NCBI GenBank assembly: GCA_903913345.1
Contig: CAIWLA010000004.1
Span: forward strand, 1 to 6,616
DNA from: an uncultured Magnetococcales bacterium
GTDB taxonomy: Bacteria; Pseudomonadota; Magnetococcia; Magnetococcales; Magnetaquicoccaceae
Direction: 5' to 3'
DNA length: 6,616 nucleotides
Shown: positions 1-6,616 of the stretch, piece after piece
Numbering within the stretch: position 1 is the stretch's first letter
How the letters are laid out: the number at the start of each line of letters is the position of its first letter
Position numbers and translations under genes: made by a program
Notes under the pieces: generated by a model
What the model was told of the DNA's origin: nothing
Databases searched by the model: none
The model's input: the letters and a program-made list of their open reading frames with translations, nothing else

Positions 1-123
1 CCCATCCGAACCGGAAGAGGTGGCCATGACGAAACTCGAACCGATCGTGGAGACGGAGGCCCCATCCGAACCGGAAGAGGTGGCCATGACGAAACCGGAA
101 ACAGGGCCGGAACCGGCCATGAC
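1..123 (+). repeat. 60-bp in-frame direct repeat, with a decayed third copy
   Basis: Bases 1-35 and 61-95 are identical, and the period is 60 bp (20 codons). Both copies encode PSEPEEVAMTK in the same frame. The nonamer GGCCATGAC occurs at 22-30, 82-90 and again at 115-123, where the residues EPAMTA follow, suggesting a shorter, degenerate third unit. The match reaches the window edge, so the first unit may extend further left and there may be more copies upstream. The period is a multiple of three, so gain or loss of a unit would lengthen or shorten the acidic linker without breaking the frame. Confidence 0.85.
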
Positions 124-427
124 AGCGGCATCGCACCCGCCTCTGGCTGGCCAACCGGCGTTCCGCATGGCCGGAAAAATCGCCGCAGCGGCGGCACCGA
201 CCGAGTTGCCTGAGGGAGAGGGTCCATCGAAATCGGCGGGATCCCCGGTGTACCCTGAGCCGATGCAGCCCTTGACAATCGATCTATTGAGAGAAGCGTA
301 TGGAGAACGGGTGGAACGGATTGTCGGCGAGATGGCACAGCAAATATTGCGTGAGATCCTGCCCGGACTGCTGGAAGAGGCCATCCGGGCCGAGTTGGAA
401 CGGATCAAAAACCCAGGGCAGGGTTAG
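1..427 (+). CDS. PopZ-like (DUF2497-like) polar organising protein, 5' partial
   Basis: The reading frame is open from the left edge (first full codon at 2) to a TAG stop at 425-427, so the true start probably lies upstream. A GTG at 20 and ATGs at 26 and 86 fall inside a repeat and are not convincing starts. The visible part is about 141 codons. The first two thirds are rich in Pro, Glu and Ala and look disordered. The last 50 or so residues are predicted helical, with a pattern of the type LREILPGLLEEAIRAELERI. This resembles the C-terminal oligomerisation region of PopZ, the alphaproteobacterial pole-organising protein, which has an acidic, proline-rich linker before it. PopZ (DUF2497) genes commonly sit just upstream of valS in Alphaproteobacteria, as here. 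That the frame is coding is well supported. The PopZ assignment rests on tail resemblance, composition and synteny, and could be wrong for such a low-complexity protein. Confidence 0.6.
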   Translation, partial: PSEPEEVAMTKLEPIVETEAPSEPEEVAMTKPETGPEPAMTAASHPPLAGQPAFRMAGKIAAAAAPTELPEGEGPSKSAGSPVYPEPMQPLTIDLLREAYGERVERIVGEMAQQILREILPGLLEEAIRAELERIKNPGQG

Positions 428-431
428 TACC

Positions 432-485
432 ATGGCACAGCGACCCGGATTGCCCAACCGTTGGCCGACGGATGGCGGACGATGA
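432..485 (+). CDS. possible 17-codon leader ORF overlapping the valS start
   Basis: An ATG at 432 opens a 17-codon frame ([17 protein letters not shown]) that ends at TGA 483-485. It overlaps the proposed valS ATG at 482-484 as ATGA. An AGGG at 420-423 lies 8 nt before the start and could act as a weak ribosome binding site. The valS ATG has only weak purine matches upstream, so ribosomes finishing this mini-ORF could restart on valS. The peptide has no recognisable domain and no run of valine codons, so classical attenuation is not indicated. It may simply be chance in a 54-nt spacer. Confidence 0.25.
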   Translation: MAQRPGLPNRWPTDGGR

Positions 486-3295
486 GCGGGACAGAGCCTT
501 CTCTTCCCAAGGCGTATGATCCGGTTGGGGTCGAGCGGCGTTGGTACACCCATTGGGAAGAGAACGGTTATTTTGCAGCCGGGGAAAAGGCGGGACGCCC
601 CTCCTACTGCATCATGATTCCGCCCCCCAATGTCACGGGGACGCTGCACATGGGACATGCCTTTCAAAACACCCTGATGGATGCCCTGATTCGTCAGCGG
701 CGGATGGGCGGGGACCACACCTTGTGGCAGACGGGGACGGATCATGCGGGCATCGCCACCCAGATGGTGGTGGAGCGTCAATTGGCCAACGAGGGAAAAA
801 CCCGCCAGGATTTGGGCCGGGATCCCTTTCTGGAACGGGTCTGGCAGTGGAAGGCCCACTCCGGGGGGACCATTGTCCACCAGTTGCGGCGTCTGGGTGC
901 CTCTTGTGACTGGAAACGGGAGGCCTTCACCCTGGATGCCTCACTCTCCCGTGCCGTGCGGGAGGTCTTTGTCCGCCTGTATGCCGAGGATTTGATCTAT
1001 CGGGGAACCCGTCTGGTCAACTGGGATCCCGTGCTGCTGACAGCCGTTTCCGATCTGGAAGTGGTCTCCGAGGAGGAGGAAGGGTTCCTGTGGCACCTGC
1101 GTTATCCCCTGGCGGATGGCAGTGGCTCATTGATCGTCGCCACCACCCGACCAGAGACCCTGCTGGGGGATGCCGCAGTGGCCGTTCACCCGGAGGATGC
1201 GCGGTATGTGCATCTGATCGGCCAGACGGTGATCCTGCCCCTGGTCGGGCGGCGCATCCCGATCATTGCCGATGAGTCGGTCAAGCCGGAGTTTGGTTCC
1301 GGCTGTGTCAAAATCACCCCCGCCCATGATTTTAACGATCATGAGGTGGGCAAGCGTCATCATCTCCCGCAGATCAACATTTTTACCACCCACGCCACCC
1401 TGAATGAGACGGTTCCGGTGGCCTATCAAGGGCTGGATCGTTATGTCGCCCGCCAACGGATCGTGGCCGATCTGGAGGCCCAGGGGCTGCTGGACAAGGT
1501 GGTGCCCCATCGCCTCATGATTCCCCGTGGGGATCGTTCCAAGGCGGTGGTGGAGCCTTTCCTGACCGATCAATGGTTTGTGCGCACGGCTCCCCTGGCG
1601 GTCGAGGCCATGCGGGCCGTCGAGGATGGCCGCATCCGTTTTGTCCCCGAATCCTGGCAAAAGACCTATTTTGAGTGGATGAACCATATTCAGGATTGGT
1701 GCATCTCCCGGCAGATCTGGTGGGGACATCGCATCCCGGCCTGGTACGGACCGGATGGCCGGATCTTTGTCGATCAGGATGCGGAGGGTGCCCAGAGGCA
1801 GGCCCAGGCTCACTACGGCCAGGCAACCCCCCTGACCCAGGATCCCGATGTCCTGGATACCTGGTTTTCCTCTGCCCTGTGGCCCTTTTCCACTCTGGGT
1901 TGGCCGGATCGGACCCCGGAGATGGCCGACTTTTATCCCACCGATCTCCTGGTGACCGGGTTTGACATTATCTTTTTCTGGGTCGCCCGCATGATCATGA
2001 TGGGACTGAAGTTTACCCATGAGGTACCCTTTCGGACCGTTTATATCACCGGTCTGGTGCGGGATGGCGAAGGGCAAAAGATGAGCAAATCCAAGGGAAA
2101 TGTCCTGGATCCCCTGGATCTGATCGATGGCATTGACCTGGAATCCCTGGTCCAGAAAAGGACCCGTGATCTCATGCAGCCCCAACTGGCCGCCCGCATC
2201 GAGGCCGCCACCCGAAAGGAGTTTCCCAACGGCATCCCCGCCTTTGGTACGGATGCCCTGCGTTTTACCATGGCCAGTCTGGCCACCCAGGGACGGGATA
2301 TCAAGTTTGACATGGGCCGCATGGAGGGATATCGCAATTTTTGCAATAAATTGTGGAATGCCGCCCGTTTTGTGTTGATGAACACCGAGGGAGAGGTGTG
2401 CGGAGCCTCTCTCCCGGCACCGCCCGGCACGGTGGTTGACCGGTGGATACTCTCCCGCTTGCAGCGCGTGATCGCCGAAGTGGATGGAGCGTTTGCCAAA
2501 TATCGGTTTGACGAAGCGGCCACCACACTGTACCATTTCTTGTGGGGCGATTTTTGCGATTGGTATCTGGAATGGATCAAGCCGGTCCTGTACGGCCATG
2601 GGGAGAGTCCGGAAGAGTTGGTGGCCACACGCCACACCCTGTTGCAGGTATTGGAGACGGCGTTGCGTCTGCTCCATCCTCTGATGCCGTTCATCACCGA
2701 GGAACTTTGGCAAAAGATTGCCCCGTTGGCGATCGGGATGGAGTCCGTTGGATCGCTCATGCACGCCCCCTGGCCCCAGGCCGACGCCCGTCTCCTGGAT
2801 GAGTCGGCGGAGTCCCGGATGGCGTTTGTCCAGGCGGTGGTGGGGGCCGTGCGCACCATGCGGAGCGAAGCGGGCATTCCGCCGGGACAAAAACTGACCC
2901 TGCTGGTCTCCGGCGAGGCCCCCTTTTTGGATCGCCATTTCCGCCGCCATGAGGCCTTCATTTTGCCCCTGGCGCGACTGGCCTCCTGGCAACCGCTGGA
3001 GGGCGAGGCCCCCGCCGGTTGTGCCACGGCGGTACTGACCCAGATTCGGTTGTTCATACCGTTACAGGGGGTGATGGATCTGGAGGCGGAATCCGCCCGC
3101 CTGACCCGGGAGATCCACCGCCTGGACAGCGAACTGGAACGGGTACGCGGCAAACTGACCAATCCCGCCTTCCTGGCCCATGCCAAGGCGGAAGTGGTGC
3201 AAAAAGAACAGCATAAAGAACAGGAATTCCAGGAAAAACGCCAGGGAATTCACGAAGCCTTGCAACGCATTCAAGCCATACGGAGGGCATCATGA
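482..3295 (+). CDS. valS: valyl-tRNA synthetase
   Basis: This cytoplasmic class I synthetase (EC 6.1.1.9) charges tRNA-Val. From ATG 482 it is 937 aa, close to the roughly 950 aa of the E. coli enzyme. The HIGH-type signature is HMGH at residues 56-59, within [13 protein letters not shown]. The CP1 editing domain carries TTRPE at 221-225 and CVKITPAHD at 275-283; it removes mischarged Thr. The catalytic core resumes with [15 protein letters not shown] from 405 and DVLDTWFSS from 456. The second signature, KMSKS, is at 533-537. The helical anticodon-binding domain starts near DRWILSRL at 653. From about 865 to the end is the charged coiled-coil arm typical of ValS. A TTG at 461, in frame, would add seven residues, but the family usually begins shortly before the YDP..VE..W motif, so ATG 482 is preferred. 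The stop overlaps the nadC start as ATGA. All key motifs are present and there is no sign of damage. Confidence 0.98.
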   Translation: MSGTEPSLPKAYDPVGVERRWYTHWEENGYFAAGEKAGRPSYCIMIPPPNVTGTLHMGHAFQNTLMDALIRQRRMGGDHTLWQTGTDHAGIATQMVVERQLANEGKTRQDLGRDPFLERVWQWKAHSGGTIVHQLRRLGASCDWKREAFTLDASLSRAVREVFVRLYAEDLIYRGTRLVNWDPVLLTAVSDLEVVSEEEEGFLWHLRYPLADGSGSLIVATTRPETLLGDAAVAVHPEDARYVHLIGQTVILPLVGRRIPIIADESVKPEFGSGCVKITPAHDFNDHEVGKRHHLPQINIFTTHATLNETVPVAYQGLDRYVARQRIVADLEAQGLLDKVVPHRLMIPRGDRSKAVVEPFLTDQWFVRTAPLAVEAMRAVEDGRIRFVPESWQKTYFEWMNHIQDWCISRQIWWGHRIPAWYGPDGRIFVDQDAEGAQRQAQAHYGQATPLTQDPDVLDTWFSSALWPFSTLGWPDRTPEMADFYPTDLLVTGFDIIFFWVARMIMMGLKFTHEVPFRTVYITGLVRDGEGQKMSKSKGNVLDPLDLIDGIDLESLVQKRTRDLMQPQLAARIEAATRKEFPNGIPAFGTDALRFTMASLATQGRDIKFDMGRMEGYRNFCNKLWNAARFVLMNTEGEVCGASLPAPPGTVVDRWILSRLQRVIAEVDGAFAKYRFDEAATTLYHFLWGDFCDWYLEWIKPVLYGHGESPEELVATRHTLLQVLETALRLLHPLMPFITEELWQKIAPLAIGMESVGSLMHAPWPQADARLLDESAESRMAFVQAVVGAVRTMRSEAGIPPGQKLTLLVSGEAPFLDRHFRRHEAFILPLARLASWQPLEGEAPAGCATAVLTQIRLFIPLQGVMDLEAESARLTREIHRLDSELERVRGKLTNPAFLAHAKAEVVQKEQHKEQEFQEKRQGIHEALQRIQAIRRAS
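3282..3287 (+). promoter_or_regulatory. ribosome binding site of nadC
   Basis: GGAGGG at 3282-3287 lies inside the last codons of valS, with the GGAGG core ending 5 nt before the nadC ATG at 3292. It supports that start and shows that nadC can load its own ribosomes as well as being coupled to valS through the ATGA overlap. Confidence 0.85.
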
Positions 3296-4134
3296 ATTTT
3301 GTTTGGTCCGGTCATTGGTCGGAGACGATCCGCAGTGCCTTGTATCAGGATATTGGCCGCGGGGACATCACCACCAACTCGATTGTCTCGGCTGGCCAGA
3401 AGGCCGAGGCGGTGTTGGTGGCCAGAGAAGATCTGGTGGTGTGCGGACTGCCCGTGATGGCGGAGGTTTTCTCCCTGCTGGACCGCCGCATCCGCATGTT
3501 TCCAGAGACACCCGATGGCGGGGGAGTCCGGGCGGGCAACCTGATTTGCACCCTCTCCGGCCCGGCCCGTGGCATTTTGACCGGCGAACGGGTGGCCTTG
3601 AACTTTTTCCAGAATCTCTCCGGTGTCGCCACCATGACGCGGCGTTTTGTGGAACAGATTGCCGGGACCAATGCCCAGATTGTCGATACCCGGAAGACCA
3701 CCCCTGGACTGCGACTGTTGCAAAAATATGCGGTGCGCATTGGCGGTGGCCGCAACCATCGCATGGGGCTGGATGATGGGGTGTTGATCAAGGAGAACCA
3801 TATCGCCATGGCGGGCGGGGTGACAGAGGCCATCAAGCGGGTCGAGGAGTCTGTCAGCCATTTGCACCGTATTCAGGTGGAGTGTGAAACCCTGGACCAG
3901 GTGCGTGAGGCCCTGGATGCGGGTGCGCAGGCCATTCTCCTGGATAACATGACGTTGGATCTCCTGCGCCGGGCGGTGGCCGTGGCTGGAGGCAAGGCAC
4001 TGCTGGAGGCCAGCGGCAATGTCACCCTGGAGACCGTGCGGGCGGTGGCGGAGACCGGGGTGGATCTGATTTCCGTGGGGGCCATTACCCACAGTGCCGG
4101 CAGCATGGATGTCTCGCTGCTGGTCAAGATTTGA
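3292..4134 (+). CDS. nadC: nicotinate-nucleotide diphosphorylase (quinolinate phosphoribosyltransferase)
   Basis: This enzyme (EC 2.4.2.19) converts quinolinate and PRPP to nicotinate mononucleotide, CO2 and pyrophosphate in de novo NAD synthesis in the cytoplasm. It has 280 aa, a normal length for the family. The N-terminal part carries [13 protein letters not shown] near residues 18-30, typical of the open-faced sandwich domain. The barrel domain has TRKTTPGLR at 133-141 and the hallmark [20 protein letters not shown] at 151-170. It also has VECET at 196-200 and LLDNM at 216-220. By family knowledge, the Arg-Lys of TRKT, the Arg after NH, the Lys of IKENH, and the later Glu and Asp form the substrate pocket; all are present. 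The ATG start overlaps the valS stop and has a strong Shine-Dalgarno sequence. The quinolinate-forming genes nadA and nadB are not in this window. Confidence 0.97.
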   Translation: MNFVWSGHWSETIRSALYQDIGRGDITTNSIVSAGQKAEAVLVAREDLVVCGLPVMAEVFSLLDRRIRMFPETPDGGGVRAGNLICTLSGPARGILTGERVALNFFQNLSGVATMTRRFVEQIAGTNAQIVDTRKTTPGLRLLQKYAVRIGGGRNHRMGLDDGVLIKENHIAMAGGVTEAIKRVEESVSHLHRIQVECETLDQVREALDAGAQAILLDNMTLDLLRRAVAVAGGKALLEASGNVTLETVRAVAETGVDLISVGAITHSAGSMDVSLLVKI

Positions 4135-4170
4135 CCATTGCGCGACGCTGACACACCGACTGCCACCGTC

Positions 4171-4947
4171 ATGGCCCCTCTGCTGACCAGTGGGCTGTTC
4201 CGGTCGGATCGGTATCATTTTTTTTCGGTGCTGGATTCCACCAATCAGCAGGCGGCCCGGTTGGCGCAGGAAGGGGCTGAACCGGGCACCGTGGTGGTCG
4301 CGGATCACCAGACCGGAGGACGGGGACGACTGGGACGACCCTGGTCCTCGCCGAAGGGTCTCCATCTTTACTGCTCTGTGGTCTTGCGTCCGGCCATACC
4401 GCCACGGGATGCCGCACAATTGACGCTGGTATCCGGTTTGGCGGTGGCCCACACGCTGGCCGGGATAGGGGTGGAGGATGTCGAGATCAAATGGCCCAAT
4501 GATCTGCTCCTGAAAGGTCGCAAGGTGGCGGGTATTTTGACCGAAATGCGTACCGATCCCACCCGGATTCAATATGTCATTGTCGGCATCGGCCTCAATG
4601 TGAATGGGACAGAGACCGATTTTCCGGAAGAGCTGCGTGACAAGGCCACCACTCTGGCAGACTCTTTGCGTACCACTCTTGACCGCCCGTGGTTGCTTGC
4701 CAAAATGTTGGCACAGTTGGACCATTGGTATGGACGGTTTGATCGGGAGGGCTTTGGCCCATTGGGTCAGGAGTGGTTGGCTTTCTCTCGATTACTGGGT
4801 CAACCGGTCCGGGTCAATATGGCCGCTGACCATTTTTCTGGGCAGGCACTGGCCCTGGACACCGAAGGTTGTTTACTGGTACGGCGTGCCAATGGTATGC
4901 TGACCCGTGTGGTGGCTGGCGATGTCACACGCCTGGGAGAGGGATGA
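4171..4947 (+). CDS. birA: biotin--[acetyl-CoA-carboxylase] ligase, without HTH domain
   Basis: This cytoplasmic ligase (EC 6.3.4.15) activates biotin with ATP to biotinyl-AMP and attaches it to the carboxyl carrier protein of acetyl-CoA carboxylase. From ATG 4171 it is 258 aa. STNQQA near residues 24-29 begins the catalytic domain. The adenylate-binding loop GGRGRLGRPW is at 49-58. KWPND is at 107-111, followed by GRKVAGIL, whose Lys118 matches the biotin-contacting Lys of E. coli BirA. IVGIGLNVN follows, and a small C-terminal domain ends the protein. There is no N-terminal helix-turn-helix, so it should be a ligase only and not a repressor of biotin genes. The start is uncertain: TTG 4138, the first possible codon after the nadC stop, would add 11 residues. 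Neither start has a clear Shine-Dalgarno sequence, so translation may depend on ribosomes arriving from nadC. The stop overlaps the coaX start. Confidence 0.94.
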   Translation: MAPLLTSGLFRSDRYHFFSVLDSTNQQAARLAQEGAEPGTVVVADHQTGGRGRLGRPWSSPKGLHLYCSVVLRPAIPPRDAAQLTLVSGLAVAHTLAGIGVEDVEIKWPNDLLLKGRKVAGILTEMRTDPTRIQYVIVGIGLNVNGTETDFPEELRDKATTLADSLRTTLDRPWLLAKMLAQLDHWYGRFDREGFGPLGQEWLAFSRLLGQPVRVNMAADHFSGQALALDTEGCLLVRRANGMLTRVVAGDVTRLGEG

Positions 4948-5795
4948 GAGCGATCATGCTGTTGGTTATTGATATCGGGAATACCAATATTGTTCTGGGT
5001 CTCTATCGTCACGAGGCAGACGGACATCCTGAAACGGATGAAGACCGGGATACCGGTGAGCCGCACGAGACGGAGGGGTCGGGCAAGGGATTGCTGCGCC
5101 ATTGGCGGGTGGCCACCCGTATTGAACAGACGGGCGATGAATATGGGATTTTGATGGCCAATCTCCTGCAACAGGCCCAGATTGGCCTGGATCAGGTCAA
5201 AGGTGCCATTATTGCCAGTGTCGTGCCTCCCCTGCAGGCGGCGTTTGTGCGGATGTTGAAGCGCAACTTTCGCCTGTCCCCCCTGTTGGTGGGACCGGGG
5301 ATCAAGACTGGGATGCCCATTTGTTGCGACAATCCGCGTGAGGTGGGGGCTGATCGAATTGTCAATGCCGTGGCGGCGTTCAACCAGGTCGGGCAGGCGG
5401 TCATTGTGGTGGATTTTGGCACGGCGACCACCTTTGATCTGGTCAGTGATCGGGGAGAATATTTGGGGGGGGCCATCGCCCCCGGCCTGGGCCTGGCCAC
5501 GAAAGTCCTCTCCGAAAAGACGGCCCAGTTGCCGAGTGTGGATCTGGTCCGCCCACAGAATGTCATTGGACGAAACACTGTCGGTTCCATGCAATCCGGG
5601 TTATACTGGGGTTATGTGGGGTTGGTGGATGGATTGGTCAGACGCATGATTGCGGAATCGCGCTTTGGCACGGTACGGGTGATTGCCACGGGTGGATTGG
5701 CCCGTCTGATCTCCGGGGACAGTGAGTGTATTGAGTTGGTCGATGAGCATCTGACGTTAACGGGTTTGCAACTGTTGTACGAACGCAATTGCTAG
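4944..5795 (+). CDS. coaX: type III pantothenate kinase
   Basis: This enzyme (EC 2.7.1.33) phosphorylates pantothenate, the first step of CoA synthesis. The type III family belongs to the ASKHA fold and is generally insensitive to CoA feedback. From ATG 4944 the protein is 283 aa. The phosphate-binding motif DIGNTN is at 10-15, GADR with the likely catalytic Asp at 135-138, the second phosphate motif DFGTATTFD at 157-165, and the adenosine-side ATGG at 248-251. ATG 4944 overlaps the birA stop as ATGA and has GGAG at 4936-4939, 4 nt upstream. ATG 4956 (MLLVIDIGNTN) is the start that homologues would usually suggest and cannot be excluded. The odd feature is a hydrophilic, acidic stretch at about residues 23-49, between the first two strands. 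Many family members have only a short turn there, and it makes the protein longer than the usual 255-260 aa. Confidence 0.95.
   Translation: MRAIMLLVIDIGNTNIVLGLYRHEADGHPETDEDRDTGEPHETEGSGKGLLRHWRVATRIEQTGDEYGILMANLLQQAQIGLDQVKGAIIASVVPPLQAAFVRMLKRNFRLSPLLVGPGIKTGMPICCDNPREVGADRIVNAVAAFNQVGQAVIVVDFGTATTFDLVSDRGEYLGGAIAPGLGLATKVLSEKTAQLPSVDLVRPQNVIGRNTVGSMQSGLYWGYVGLVDGLVRRMIAESRFGTVRVIATGGLARLISGDSECIELVDEHLTLTGLQLLYERNC
5010..5090 (+). other. charged insertion in CoaX
   Basis: Codons 23-49 of coaX (from ATG 4944) encode a run rich in Asp, Glu, His, Gly and Thr, with almost no hydrophobic residues. It lies between VLGLYR and LLRHWRVAT. In ordinary CoaX proteins the first strand-turn-strand of the ASKHA fold is joined here by a short turn. 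The frame is kept and conserved motifs continue on both sides, so this is a surface loop and not a frameshift. Its boundaries are judged by eye from family memory. Confidence 0.6.
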
Positions 5796-5798
5796 GAG
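5794..5798 (+). promoter_or_regulatory. ribosome binding site deciding the TTG start of the SPOR gene
   Basis: AGGAG at 5794-5798 overlaps the coaX stop TAG (5793-5795) and ends 6 nt before TTG 5805. This spacing is near ideal. It makes TTG 5805 the likely start, which also gives a complete N-terminal membrane anchor. The next in-frame ATG, at 5886, would remove most of that anchor. Confidence 0.85.
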
Positions 5799-5804
5799 CA
5801 TCCT

Positions 5805-6551
5805 TTGCCTCCGATTGTTTCCATTATACTCCGGTTTGCGCCGTTTGTGGCACTGGTTGGTTTAAACCTGTGGGTACTCCTGTTCATGCACGTGACCAGC
5901 CAGGAAGATATCTGGACGGGTCCGCCCATGCCGGGGAAGCGGCTTGCCTTGGCGGATCAGGCCCCCTCCAAGGAGGCGGAGGTGGTGGCTGTTGCCCCTC
6001 CACCGACCGAGAAGCCCCCGGCGAAACCGGCGAAACCGGAAAAGCCGCCTGTGGTATCCGAACCAAACGACAAGGGAGAATTTATCGTTCAGGCGGGTGG
6101 TTTCCTGGATTTGGGGACCAGCGTCATGCTGGACCGTCTGCGCAAGGGCGGTTTTGAACCTTGGGTGGAGACGACGCAAGAGGTGGTTCGTCTGAATGAT
6201 GTTCAGGCGGGGCCGTATGCCGACCAGAAAGAGGCCAAAGAGGCCGAGGCCCAATTGAAGGCCGCCGGGGTCACGGCCAAGGTGCAGGAGACCTGGGAAG
6301 GATTTATCATCTCCCTGAGTCAAAACTTTGCACTGGGTGATGCCATCGAGGAGATGGAGAAGGCACAGGCTCTGGGTCTCGGTGCGGTGCGTCTGGTCAA
6401 GATTGAGGAGGAACGCACGGTCAAAAGGGTGTGTGTCGGCCCTTTTCCCTCCCGGACCAAGGCCAAGGAGGTGAGTGCCCGAGTGGCCAAGATCGGGTTG
6501 ACCGTTCCCGTCATCAAGGAGTGGTTCCCGCCGTCCAAACAACCCCGATAA
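5805..6551 (+). CDS. membrane-anchored protein with two SPOR-type repeats
   Basis: This 248-aa protein starts at TTG 5805 and ends at TAA 6549-6551. Residues 1-10 form a short cytoplasmic tail with one Arg. Residues 11-30 are a hydrophobic membrane segment, so the rest should be periplasmic. Residues 50-90 are a Pro/Lys/Ala-rich linker. Residues 92-161 match a SPOR domain: FIVQAGGF, a helix, then VQAGPYADQKEAKEAEAQL. Residues 165-239 look like a second, more diverged copy, with FIISLSQNF and later VCVGPFPSRTKAKEV. SPOR domains bind denuded glycan strands and often bring proteins to the division septum. The tail-TM-linker-SPOR order recalls FtsN, but overall identity cannot be claimed and the double repeat is not FtsN-like. 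It follows coaX by 9 nt and is probably co-transcribed. Being last in the operon next to cofactor genes says little about its job. Confidence 0.85.
   Translation: MPPIVSIILRFAPFVALVGLNLWVLLFMHVTSQEDIWTGPPMPGKRLALADQAPSKEAEVVAVAPPPTEKPPAKPAKPEKPPVVSEPNDKGEFIVQAGGFLDLGTSVMLDRLRKGGFEPWVETTQEVVRLNDVQAGPYADQKEAKEAEAQLKAAGVTAKVQETWEGFIISLSQNFALGDAIEEMEKAQALGLGAVRLVKIEEERTVKRVCVGPFPSRTKAKEVSARVAKIGLTVPVIKEWFPPSKQPR
6021..6038 (+). repeat. 9-bp tandem repeat in the SPOR protein linker
   Basis: GCGAAACCG occurs twice in direct succession (6021-6029 and 6030-6038) and is followed by a variant. It lies in the stretch encoding the Ala-Lys-Pro-rich linker. It keeps the frame and is an ordinary way for extended periplasmic linkers to vary in length. 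Confidence 0.7.
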
Positions 6552-6584
6552 AATGCAGAAGAGCAGCCAACCGATCGCCAAAGG

Positions 6585-6612
6585 TTGACAGGCCGTTTTT
6601 GCGCGTTAGAAT
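6585..6612 (+). promoter_or_regulatory. sigma70-type promoter for a gene beyond the right edge
   Basis: A perfect -35 hexamer TTGACA (6585-6590) is separated by 16 nt from TAGAAT (6607-6612), one mismatch from the TATAAT consensus. It lies in the non-coding stretch after the SPOR gene and points out of the window, with only 4 nt remaining after the -10 box. Such near-consensus elements are typical of strongly expressed units, including stable RNA genes, but the target is not visible. No hairpin followed by a T-run is seen between the SPOR stop at 6551 and this promoter, so the upstream operon may read through into it. Confidence 0.7.
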
Positions 6613-6616
6613 GCAC

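Noticed and set aside
272..301. A perfect TTGACA (272-277) inside the PopZ-like gene as a promoter for valS
   Set aside because: At 16-18 nt spacing the following hexamers (AAGCGT, AGCGTA, GCGTAT) match TATAAT poorly. The bases also encode conserved-looking helical residues, so a chance match is more likely.
461..481. TTG 461 as the valS start
   Set aside because: It would add seven residues that are not typical of the family and has no Shine-Dalgarno sequence. ATG 482 fits the usual ValS N-terminus and forms the ATGA overlap.
1127..2992. A 621-codon open frame on the - strand opposite valS
   Set aside because: It is aligned codon-for-codon with valS, so its stops could arise only from TTA, CTA or TCA codons, which this GC-rich gene rarely uses. 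The translation resembles no family I know, whereas valS has all its motifs.
3271..4725. A 484-codon open frame on the - strand opposite nadC and birA
   Set aside because: It has the same cause: nadC and birA share a frame, so the codon-aligned antisense stays open across both. The sense genes have full conserved motifs and the antisense product has none.
4869..4943. An earlier coaX start (TTG 4869) inside birA
   Set aside because: It would add 25 residues read from the birA coding sequence in another frame, with no similarity to CoaX. The family begins at or just before the first strand containing DIGNTN.
6552..6584. A rho-independent terminator after the SPOR gene
   Set aside because: I could not find a GC-rich inverted repeat followed by a T-run. 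The TTTTT at 6596-6600 lies within the promoter spacer and has no stem before it.
1..6616. A mobile element, CRISPR array, toxin-antitoxin pair or defence system
   Set aside because: No transposase, integrase, terminal inverted repeats, spaced palindromic repeats or defence motifs were seen. Every substantial + strand frame belongs to a housekeeping or envelope gene.

Overview
The window is a densely packed, GC-rich bacterial segment with all supported genes on the + strand. From left to right it holds: the 3' part of a gene for an acidic, proline-rich protein with a PopZ-like C-terminal helix region; valS (valyl-tRNA synthetase); nadC (quinolinate phosphoribosyltransferase); birA (biotin-protein ligase without a DNA-binding domain); coaX (type III pantothenate kinase); and a membrane-anchored protein with two SPOR-type repeats. 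A strong sigma70-type promoter sits at the extreme right edge and must serve something outside the window.

The organism is probably a proteobacterium. A PopZ/DUF2497-like gene directly upstream of valS is an arrangement known from Alphaproteobacteria. The SPOR protein also points to a Gram-negative cell with peptidoglycan and a periplasm. The nadC-birA-coaX run occurs in several phyla and does not narrow this. A deep-branching, alphaproteobacteria-related lineage such as the Magnetococcales is my guess, but the sequence does not prove it.

The layout looks like one transcription unit. The gap between the PopZ-like gene and valS is 54 nt and contains a 17-codon mini-ORF that overlaps the valS start. 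valS/nadC and birA/coaX each overlap by an ATGA quadruplet. birA follows nadC within 36 nt in the same reading frame. The SPOR gene begins 9 nt after coaX, with its Shine-Dalgarno sequence overlapping the coaX stop codon. I see no convincing promoter or terminator between the genes.

Functionally, three consecutive genes serve cofactor metabolism: NAD synthesis, biotin attachment and CoA synthesis. They are bracketed by a tRNA synthetase and by two proteins whose families act at the cell pole or septum. These are conserved housekeeping genes. I found no evidence of a mobile element, CRISPR array, defence system or undescribed multi-gene system. The points worth a second look are a 60-bp in-frame repeat in the PopZ-like gene, the mini-ORF before valS, a charged insertion in CoaX, the paired SPOR repeats and the edge promoter.
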